From NCBI GenBank assembly GCA_030248215.1, contig JASANG010002028.1:62001-126000 (forward strand): DNA of 64,000 nucleotides, in the 5' to 3' direction. This DNA is from Enoplolaimus lenunculus. Lineage: Eukaryota; Nematoda; Enoplea; Enoplida; Thoracostomopsidae. Of the stretch, positions 55,901 to 64,000 are shown piece by piece. The position numbers and the translations under genes are program-made. Each line of letters opens with the position of its first letter. The first letter of the stretch is position 1. Under the pieces are notes generated by a model that ran no database searches, was not told the origin of the DNA, and was given only the letters and a program-made list of their open reading frames with translations.

Positions 55901-56900
55901 TTTGTCCACCAGAATATCAATTTTCTACAATAAACCGATATTCATTCAAGTTTAGCTGACATGAATTATTTTAATCTGTGAATGGTGCTTCTTTGTGGTG
56001 CTATATACTTTTGATTTCTGTCGGATTTATGCAAGCTATGTTGGATGAAAAAGTTTGCCTTCCCGGGTCTTAAAACTGACCTTTGGTGTGGTCTACAGTA
56101 GCAAAGCTGCGAGTAATGCGTCAACGGACGGCCGAAACTGCATTCGTGCTCTTGGCGCAGTGGGTAGCGACGTGCCGTTGGGCTGGCTGGTTATCTGCAC
56201 AAATGTGATATATAACAGCGCATACGCCACCTTTTATTTTATTAACCAACTTTTAGCATGCAAATTATTAGGAAGCTTGCACATTTCGAAAACAGCTGAG
56301 GATAGAAAAGAAATTAAAATTAAAGGTAGCTCACAGTCAGGCACTGGCGGATCCAGGGAAGCCTACCCAGAACTATGCCCTCAATCGAAATTATATATAA
56401 CCGAGAATTTCACTTACGACAGCATATTGAACACATTGTTCCAAGCACTAACTGTGTGTTCCTATTGGCTTCGGTTTAATATGTCATTTTACTGCACGTG
56501 CTACAGCAAAAAATGTCTGGGTCTGAGTCAGGCCCGACGTCCTTTGAACACACTCTATAACGAGACCACTATGAAGTCCGGTAGTCCCTAACGAGGACGT
56601 AAATACATACTGCACTGTGTTCATATAAGCATCGCAACAACAACACAAACACATATATACACTTATTTATTTTACTTAATTTTTTACCTTTTGTCCCGAC
56701 TCCCTTCGGACAGTGTCGGGAGAATTAATAGTGTCTACGTACCGCTCAAAATTGTACCTACACACTAGTTGCAGCTTCGATTTGTACACAGATCCCTACC
56801 GAGTGGTTGGACAAATTTTTTACATTATCGCGCGCATTAAAACGTGGATGACCCATTAAACCAAAGCTTAGCGCGAAATGTTGCAGGCCAAACCGCAGAA
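53000..56900. other. No recognised gene; tRNA-like fragments and MITE scraps
   Basis: A-box-bearing fragments at about 53274-53345 (GGCGGCGTGGCACAGAGGTA) and 56148-56175 (GCTCTTGGCGCAGTGGGTAG). CCGAATCCAACAATG and GAACTGAGGTCGGGC blocks near 54070-54340 recur at 31419-31620. A 178-codon plus frame (56055-56591) runs across these scraps and a CACTGGCGGATCCAGGG end, so I take it as chance. Confidence 0.5.
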
Positions 56901-57024
56901 CAAATCTATCAATAAGTAGGCCCATGTTACTATAAAGGCCGTCCCAATTGCCCGGGACACAAATATACCCGGAGTGCACACTTATACGCTACTGCTTACA
57001 TATGCACATGCAGATATATTTACG

Positions 57025-57296
57025 TAGGTATATATAATATATATACATATATATATACACATATATATGTGTATAAGTGTATATATGTGTATATATGTGT
57101 ATATATGTCTATATATATGTATATATTATAAATACATATATACGCACATATATACATATATACACACATATACACATATATAATATATATGTGTATATAT
57201 GTATATATGTATATATGTATATATATGTATATAATACATATATACACATATTTATATACATATATTAAATATACATATATATACATATATCTGTCC
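57025..57296 (+). repeat. TA/CA microsatellite
   Basis: TATATACA, TGTATATA and ACACATATA units. Spurious open frames on both strands arise from it. Confidence 0.95.
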
Positions 57297-57525
57297 CATC
57301 TGTCCCAACTGTCCCGTCTGTCCCAACTGTCCCATCTGTCCCATCTGTCCCAAGTGTCCCATCTGTCCCAACTGTCCCATCTATCCCGCTGTCCCAACTC
57401 TCCCAACTGCCCCATCTGTTCCATCTGTCCCAAGTGTCCCAACTGTCCCATCTGCCCCATCTGTCCCAGCTGTCCCATCTGTCCCAACTGTCCCATCTGT
57501 CCCAACTATTCCATCTGTCCCTCCG
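57297..57525 (+). repeat. Minisatellite, 9-bp GTCCCATCT/GTCCCAACT units
   Basis: About 25 units of CTGTCCCA(T/A) with few variants, with an apparent 18-bp higher-order alternation (CATCT then CAACT). Confidence 0.95.
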
Positions 57526-58380
57526 GTTCCAGTTCCGGTTCCGTTATTTTATAATGCCGGTTGCATCATTGTAATATGCTTTACACTACTGTTACGTTGT
57601 TCAATTGGTCGTTTTCTCCATGACTATGAAAATCCAAAGCTTATTGCAAAACACAAGTCTAAACTAGGTGAGCAAGTTTCGAAACCTCGGCCTGTACTTT
57701 TGAAAGAAAGAGTTCTAAACGCCCAATACTTAATCCTTAGAAAGTTAAACATTATCTAAAACCATCACAGCGATAACCCTTGCAAGCGGTCTTGCAAAAA
57801 AGCCATTGTTCTTGTGGAGTGCACTCAAGGGCTTCGTATATTTCGTTGCTTTACAAGACCCCTCGTAAAAGTGAACCAACGCGAAAATTGAAGGTATCCA
57901 AATTACAACGCGAAAATCTTTTACAGGGCGTTTGACGTCGTATATACGCGTGAGCACTGTGCCTGCCTCTCCACCAAGTCACAAGACACTTTTACCCAGC
58001 GAAGCAGTTTGTGGCACCGAGTGAAAACAAGACAATCGGTTAACGACAAAAAACAAACAACAAAAAGCAAAATAAATAAAGTGCAAACAGGATGCAAATA
58101 TATATCGATATGAGCCAAATGTATTGCTCAAATTGCAAAATTGCTGATTCTCGTTCTTGCATTGTTCTTGCGATTTTGCTGAGGTGTGCTTATGAACCTC
58201 TGTTGCATTCATTGTGCGATCATTATATGTGCTGGTTTGCGACTCGAAATTGTTGTTTGTCGGTGATGATTATTCTTTAGGTTGATTGGCATTTGTTGTT
58301 ATTTCTTATTATTTATTTATGTTGTGTTTGTTGCTGTTGCTTTTGTTGGTTGTTATATATATGCATTTATTATATATATA

Positions 58381-58540
58381 CACTGGTAAAAATGGTGAGT
58401 CAAATTGACTCTCTCCGAAATAGGATTTACGGGACTACACAAACTGAGTCAAATTCGGCTCCGCCAGACTCAATTTTGACTCACTAAGTCGCACGTTTGA
58501 CTCTGACGAAGTCGAATTTGGCTCACTATTTCTTGCAGTA
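58381..58540. mobile_element. CACTG-end fold-back MITE (TA target)
   Basis: Left CACTGGTAAAAATGGTGAGT, right CTCACTATTTCTTGCAGTA; flanked by TA. GAGTCAAATT and ACTCAATTTTGACTC arms. Confidence 0.7.
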
Positions 58541-58565
58541 TATAATATATATGTATGTATATATA

Positions 58566-58968
58566 AGGGTTTTAATTTAACAGAAACTAAATATTGCCAG
58601 AACAGGAGCAGGAACCGGAATTTGAAATAATTTTCATTACCGAATTACTGTTACACTTTTCAGATAACTTGCCAAAAATAGCTTAAGCGAATTTTCAGCT
58701 ATTTCATCATCAAGTTTTGCGAAAACAAATCCGAAACCGTTTATTAACACAATTGAACGAATTGCAAATACGCGCATTTCGAAATAACAATTTTCAAAAA
58801 CGTTTGCAATATTTGCACGGTTAGTATTAATTTACCACAAAACCGTGAAACTTGCAGTTCCTGCATCTTTGAATGCAGGAGCAGGAACAGCAATAGGAAT
58901 TGAATTTTTGCAGGGATACCTGCCAGAACAGTACTTCCGACCAGAACAGGAATCCCGGTTGAACCCTG
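58566..58968. mobile_element. hAT-like MITE, CAGGGTTCAACC family
   Basis: Left AAGGGTTTTAATTT (diverged), right GAATCCCGGTTGAACCCTG; flanks gtatatat/gtattatt. Interior GCCAGAACAGGAGCAGGAAC, as in 16294-16665. Confidence 0.7.
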
Positions 58969-59005
58969 GTATTATTTGTATATTGTAGCTCTTGCTGTTG
59001 CTGTA

Positions 59006-59204
59006 CACTGCAAAAAATGTGAGTCAAATTGATTCTATCCGATATAGGCTTTTCCTGGCTACACAAACTGAGTCAAAATTCGACTCCGTCAGAGTCAAAC
59101 TGAGTCGAATCTGACTCAGGCGGAGTCGAATTTTTTACTCAGTTTGCGTAGTCAGGAAAAGGCTATTTCAGAGAGAGTCAATTTGACTCACCATTTTTAC
59201 AGTG
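59006..59204. mobile_element. CACTG-end fold-back MITE (TA target), near-palindromic
   Basis: Left CACTGCAAAAAATGTGAGTC, right GACTCACCATTTTTACAGTG, flanked by TA on both sides. The whole 199 bp is nearly palindromic, with CGACTCCGTC/CAGGCGGAGTCG at its centre. Confidence 0.88.
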
Positions 59205-59400
59205 TAGTTTTAGTTGAAATCATTTACAAAGTGAGTCAAGTTGGGCGGCTGTTGACCAATAAAAATTTATCAATTTTATTTCAATGAAACTTATTATATA
59301 TTTTACCTGGTACCTTCGAGAATGGTTGTATTTATTGAATACAATATCTGCCAATATTTAGCGTTTTTAGTCATTTTAAAATCTTAGATTTTTGTTTTTT

Positions 59401-59567
59401 GACACGAAATAGGCTTTTCTGATCTACACACACTGAGTCAAATTCGACTCCGCCACAATCAAATTGGACTCAGTGAGCGCTCATTGAGTCGAATTTTGCC
59501 TCGGTTTGTGTATTCCGGAAAAGCCTATTTCGGAGAACGTCAATTTGACTCACCATTTTTTGCAGTG
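59401..59567. mobile_element. CACTG-end fold-back MITE, left-truncated
   Basis: Begins inside the arm (CGAAATAGGCTTTTCTG) and ends CACCATTTTTTGCAGTG followed by TA. Confidence 0.75.
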
Positions 59568-59932
59568 TACTCTGAGGCTTTAACTCAGTCTAGGCGTAGG
59601 AAAATGGTTTTGGCGATCAAGGTTCTGATATTCTAAAAAATGTGAAATTTTCACAGGAGCAGATTAACATCAAAGATGGACCGTTTCTAACGGTCCATTT
59701 TGTTCATGAAGATGTAAAGTATAGTATATTGTCTTCCGTGAGATTGTTAATCCGGCAAATGCCGGTAAATTTATCGAAATGTTCGTCCCGAGACTAAAAT
59801 CTAGCTCTGACTTCAGTACAGCGTCGATTTAAGCTAAAGACTTACTTTTAAAATGATTTTACAACAAAACCACTTGATGGGCAGTTTGCACTGCTGAGAT
59901 ATAGTTTATAAAGATCGAAGGTTTCGACAAAT

Positions 59933-60300
59933 GCAGCCCAATTCGGAATTGGGCTAGTCCTTGGTGGAATTCCGACTTGGCCTAATCCAGGTCGTAATTC
60001 TTTTTCGGCTACAAGTAGACGCCTTGTGATTAGTTACACTTGCAATGTTACCGCAATACTGAAATACGATTAGCTGATGCAAATACACTTTTCTGATTGA
60101 CTTGATCGCCACTTGTTGTCTACCAAACAGTTTGCTTTACTAAACCTAAGTGGAATCAAGCTAGATTACTACTTTTTAAGTAACCAATCAGCAAACGCAC
60201 AACTTTACTGGAAATAATTTCGTCTTGAGCTAGCACAAGTCGTAATTCCACTTTGGACTAGTCCAATTGGAAATTACGGTGCTAGTTACGACTTGAGCTG
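59933..60300. mobile_element. CAGCCCAATTCGGAATTGGG element
   Basis: Left GCAGCCCAATTCGGAATTGG, right GTTACGACTTGAGCTG; flanks cgacaaat/cgacatat (7/8). The arms repeat GGGCTAGTCC and GGACTAGTCC inverted. 368 bp. The body recurs at 62572 onward. Confidence 0.72.
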
Positions 60301-61035
60301 CGACATATGTATTTGGCTTCTGCAAAGAGTGTCCACCTCACAATTGGAATCTGAACTGCTATTTAATTTTCAATCCAGCTTTAGTTATTTGAATGACACA
60401 CCTTTAGATTTATTCCAGCCAAACGGACTTCGATTTTTACATGAAACGGAAACAAATACGCGGGTCGGTTGCACCTTGATTAGCAACTTTATTTTTTTTG
60501 TTTGCTCTTATACATAAATACAAGGCAAGCCTTTTAAAATTATAAAGCAGCCTGGGTGCCCCCTTCTCGACTCGGAACGTTTGCAGATAGACCCATTTAA
60601 GTGGGAATACTTATAAGTGAAGTCCACTTAAAAATAATAAGCGCTTGAATCCCCCAAAAATAAATTTTGCAACTCCTAGTGCGTATATTATTTTTTAAGT
60701 AGTTAAAGTTGTAAACTAATTAGCAGTGCTTATATCTTTTAAAAGTTTAAAAAATCGTTTAGCTTTGTTTTAAGTAGTCTTATTTTTGAGTACAGCTTCC
60801 GTGTTTTGACTATTTTACAGTTGTTTACACTGCGTAAAGATCAATGCTTATAAGTATAAGCAGAAAAATTAACGGAAATGTCATTTTATGCGTTGATTTG
60901 ATTAGTATATAAAATGGTTTTTAAAACAATACTATATTTATAGCACTGAGTTAGTTGCGGTTTGGATGGAACTTTTAGTTTTACAGTACAAAGTTTTCCA
61001 ATTTCACGTTATATTTGGCTTGCATAGAAGATGCG

Positions 61036-61192
61036 TGCCATATAAAAATCAGGGGCGGGACGTTTTTCTGCGTAACTGCAATACAGTAAAGCTTAAGCTT
61101 TACACCATTTTTTCTTAGGATTAGGCTCACGCTTAGGCTAAGGCATAGGAATATGCTTATACTACTGTTACGGCAGTGTTCGATAGTTGACC
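61036..61192. mobile_element. GGCC-end MITE, TTAGGC-cored (decayed ends)
   Basis: Left ATCAGGGGCGGGACG, core TTAGGATTAGGCTCACGC and GCTTAGGCTAAGGC, right TACTGTTACGGCAG then GTTGACC. Confidence 0.6.
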
Positions 61193-61277
61193 GAAGGTGC
61201 AATCGTCTTGAAATTTGAGGAAGAATTGTTCAGTTTTAGTAGTTGTTGCACGACTCGTTCAGTTCAAATATTCTAAA

Positions 61278-61565
61278 TTCTAAAGCCCTATGCACACGTG
61301 CAAATTTTTGCTGCGAAAACTTGCAGCAGCAAATTGAACGCAGAACTTGCATTTTTTGATCAGCCAATGAGAAAGCGGCCGCAATAATTTCAGTCAAATT
61401 GCATGGTTGTTCACATGTGTGTAACAAAATTCCTAGGTTTGATTCTTAATGAATTATTTGCAGTTGCAAGATTTTCGAACGGGATGTTGTGCAAAACTTA
61501 CAAGTGCAAGTTGCAGTTGCAAGTTCACGCATCAAAAACTAGCACCTTTTGATAGGGCTATACGC
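61278..61565. mobile_element. Possible inverted-repeat element, AAAGCCCTATGCAC ends
   Basis: Left AAAGCCCTATGCACACGTGC, right TTTTGATAGGGCTATACGC; GCAAGTTGCAGTTGCAAG runs inside. No duplication seen. Confidence 0.4.
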
Positions 61566-61570
61566 TGCAT

Positions 61571-61945
61571 TACCATAGTAACCGAATATAAGAGGGAGTG
61601 CCTGATCTATAGGGAACCCACTTGTTATTCGGGCACGGATTTTTATTTATTTTTAACCCTCTTCTTGTTTTGAACCATGAACGTTACACTTGCCAGCCAT
61701 TCTCTATTTCTAGGCTTGAGTATGTGGCTCAGAGTAATCAATCAAATTCTGTACTGAACTTTATTTAATCCAGAAATCATCTAAGCAATTTAATTAACGT
61801 ACAATCAAACGTTATGAACTTTCATTAGAAATTTTGGTTCCTATCCAGACCCTAATTATGCGTACACAGTCGTATTGATTGGGCCTCAAAATAAGGACTT
61901 TCGACTCTCATTAATCCTTCCGCTTATAATCGGGTCGCTACACTA
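61571..61945 (+). mobile_element. CGAATAAGAGGGG family, near full-length
   Basis: Left TACCATAGTAACCGAATATA, right CGCTTATAATCGGGTCGCTA-CACTA. 375 bp, same arrangement as 11493-11926. The CACTG MITE starts at its very last TA. Confidence 0.65.
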
Positions 61946-62142
61946 CACTGCAAATAAATGGTGATTCAAATTGACTCTCCGAAATAGGTTTTTGGGGAGT
62001 ACACAAACTGAGTCAAATTCGACTCAACCAGAGTCAAATTTGACTCATTAAGCGACTCGGGTGAGTCGAATTTGACTCAGTTTGTGTAGTCCTTAAAAGC
62101 CTATCTCGGATAGAGTCAATTTGACTTACCATTTTTGCTGTG
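61946..62142. mobile_element. CACTG-end fold-back MITE (TA target)
   Basis: Left CACTGCAAATAAATGGTGAT, right TTACCATTTTTGCTGTG; TA at 61944-61945 and 62143-62144. 197 bp with palindromic GAGTCAAATTCGACTC arms. Confidence 0.87.
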
Positions 62143-62725
62143 TATGCTCCTTCCCACAAATTTCTAACTAAAGCATTTGTATTGGTTGAAAACAATCCAC
62201 TGTTAAAGTCCAAAATTTGCCCTCTTTGTGTTTCAACCTTCAGTTCGCAAGATTGTCGTGCAATAGGATCCGCAGTGAACCTAAACACGCATCCTAATAT
62301 CAACATGAGCTATTTTGAACCTTAAATATCATCCAACATTGTATGTATAGATATTTAAAGCTAAAAAGCACTATTTTAGTTTGGAAAACATACGATCAAA
62401 AACCAGTAGTTCAGTTTGAGAGTTGAGTTGAATGGAAGTGTGAATGTGTTTCATATAGCTTTATAGATTATTTTTCAACTTTCGCTTGTTTAACATCAGG
62501 TTTGACTTTATGGCCAATGTTTAGAACAGCGTCGTAACAGTAGTATAAGTGTGGTAGCCCAAGCCGTCATTCAGCTCAATTCCGAATTGGGCAAGTCCAG
62601 TGAGGAATTACAACTTGGGCTACAGCGTAATTCGTTCTCTTCTACAAGTGCACGTCTTTTGATTGGTTTAATGACATACTCAAATACGATGAGCTGATGC
62701 GAATACTCTGTTGTGATTAGCTTAT

Positions 62726-63444
62726 GCGGGATTCACGTCCCCATTTGTGCGTTTGGTACCTGTTTTTTCACCAACCCATAGCAGGTGAATACAATCCATG
62801 CGTATAGCTAGCTAGCTTCTACTTATCCATATGGGTAAGTATCAGCTGTAGCTATGGATTGCTAACCGTTGTTTTGCTACCCATATGGGTTTCTTATGTC
62901 TTTTGCACCAACACATATGGATAGCAAATTATTAGTTATTTTTTGTAAAAATATTAAACGATAAAAACGTAAAAGACAAATGTAGTGTTCTTCTTGCTGT
63001 TACAAGCAAATTTTAAGAAGGATTAATACTGCTTTTGTATTATGTTAAGGTCCTGGTAAAATACGCCTGTTTTAGGGGATTTCGCAGGCATATTGTGCAG
63101 GTAAAAGCTGCCTATACTTTAAACATTCCGTATAAACAAATGTATGGGATATTTCCTGTTTGCATGCCGTTTCACAAAATTTCGCTCAAACGGACAAGCA
63201 AGTCTCACATGCTTGTGTGCCCCGATTTTCAACAAACAAATTATATACAACTCGTTATCTATAAGCAGTTCTAACTTAAAACAACACCAGGAACCATTGG
63301 GACCTACTCGAGTGATTACGAAAGTACCACTAGCTATGTAGTACTAATACTTACCCATATGGGTATCGTGAAAATACTTGTCACCAAGTATGGGTAAGGT
63401 GAAAAAATAGGTACCAAACGCACAAGTAGTAACGTGAACCCCGC
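62726..63444. mobile_element. 719-bp inverted-repeat element, GCGGGATTCACGT ends
   Basis: Left GCGGGATTCACGTCCCCATT then TGTGCGTTTGGTACC; right GGTACCAAACGCACAAG then TAACGTGAACCCCGC; about 48 bp each. Inside are repeated ACCCATATGGGT palindromes (near 62828, 62880, 63355). Frames inside are short and unrecognised. Target duplication not clear. Confidence 0.78.
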
Positions 63445-63528
63445 ATTAGTAATCGCTTCCTGATGGCTACCAAGCAGTTTGTTTTACTAAAGCTTATTTG
63501 ACGCCCAACCATAGCAATAGACACCTAC

Positions 63529-63696
63529 CAGGCCCGTAGCCAGCTCACCTTGCTAGGGGGGCCTAAAAGTTTTTCAGGAGGGGCATTCCAGAGTTTTCAA
63601 TGAGTTACAAGCAAGGTTGAAAACTTTTTAAACGGCCCCAAAATTTTGCAGGGGGGGGCTGATTTCTCCTTGGCCACCCCTTTGGCTACGGGCCCG
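63529..63696 (+). mobile_element. hAT-like MITE, CAGGCCCGTAGCCAG family
   Basis: Left CAGGCCCGTAGCCAGCTCAC, right CCTTTGGCTACGGGCCCG; perfect 8-bp flanks acacctac. 168 bp. Confidence 0.93.
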
Positions 63697-64000
63697 ACAC
63701 CTACTCTTATATAAACAAGAGAAATTAATGCCTAATTCCATGATTTCAATCTCAACTTAAAAGCCAATTTCAACGCATAGTACGCACATTCAATAGGGTT
63801 TCGCTCAAAATGTAACCAGAAATCCGTTTTCGGTTAAAAACTGTCGGTTTATATTTCCGTTATAGAAATACATACCGGAAATTCGGTTATTTTTAAGCTC
63901 AAAATTAGTTAAAAATAGAGTATATATCGCAATTTTTCATTACAGATAATGCTGCAATTATTTGAAATAATTGAAATGAAATAAAAATTACAAAATTTAT

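Larger units (their letters stand above)
56919..57545 (-). mobile_element. GGCC-end element with micro- and minisatellite, reversed and truncated
   Basis: Starts GGCCCATGTTACTATAAAGG then CCGTCCCAATTGCCCGGGAC, the right-end type of the 18873 element. TA microsatellite and minisatellite follow. The other GGCC end is missing; the sequence passes into CCGGTTCCAGTTCCGG and TGCCGGTTGCATC, a CAGGGTGCAACC-type right end. Confidence 0.82.
62572..63800. mobile_element. Second CAATTCCGAATTGGG element, split by two insertions
   Basis: Left CAGCTCAATTCCGAATTGGG; body GATGAGCTGATGCGAATAC, then after the inserted element TACCAAGCAGTTTGTTTTACT, matching 59933-60300 in order. The right boundary is not found, and 63800 is only an outer limit. 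A GGCC-end fragment (GGCCAATGTTTAGAACAG) lies just before it at 62512. Confidence 0.55.

Noticed and set aside
56055-56591. 178-codon plus-strand frame
   Set aside because: It crosses a tRNA-like fragment and a MITE end, has no recognisable domain, and shows no splice or poly(A) support.
57020-57554. Long open frames on both strands, one with MGQ/LGQ repeats and one with CP(I/N) repeats
   Set aside because: Products of the 9-bp minisatellite and TA microsatellite inside a transposon; no gene context.
1-64000. Retrovirus-like, LTR or Polinton-type fossils
   Set aside because: I saw no reverse transcriptase, integrase, capsid-like or polymerase similarity and no long direct terminal repeats.

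Overview
The window is animal nuclear DNA, AT-rich and dominated by introns and non-autonomous DNA transposons. GT-AG introns, split genes, AATAAA signals and animal-type genes place it in a metazoan. The gene set and the UPF0047 gene (a family I recall as absent from vertebrates) fit an invertebrate; I cannot name the phylum from sequence alone. I saw no retrovirus-like, LTR or other capsid-bearing element and no CRISPR, rRNA or phage.

Layout. (1) 1-27,060, minus strand: the 5' half of an RBM12-like RNA-binding protein gene. Five coding exons (ATG at 27,060; last visible exon 262-341) join in phase into the first RRM and a Gly/Ser/Arg-rich, RS-repeat linker; the later RRMs lie beyond base 1. 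Intron 1 is about 23.6 kb and splits the RRM. It is filled with short transposons. (2) 27,061-38,490: no recognised gene; repeats and unassigned AT-rich sequence. (3) 38,497-44,389, plus strand: a complete 11-exon SAE1 gene (SUMO-activating enzyme subunit 1), about 370 residues, with a duplicated tRNA-like element in its last intron. (4) About 47,985-51,231, minus strand: a UPF0047/YjbQ-family gene, five exons recovered, one internal exon not found and the last uncertain. (5) About 51,450-52,960, minus strand: a GC-richer, exon-like block of an unrecognised gene. (6) 53,000-64,000: no recognised gene; mostly nested transposon remnants, tRNA-like fragments and a large mini/microsatellite.

The most striking feature is the mobile fraction. 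At least ten families of 0.1-0.8 kb inverted-repeat elements are present, many with perfect or near-perfect 8-bp target duplications and CAGGG- or TAGGG-type ends (hAT-like). One group with GGCCNATGTTACTTTAA-type ends also makes 8-bp duplications but carries unrelated cores: TTAGGC-like runs in short members, TGGGACAG minisatellite plus TA microsatellite in long ones. A third group has CACTG ends at TA sites (Tc1/mariner-like). Insertions within insertions give a relative order of activity. No transposase gene was recognised, so all look mobilised in trans.
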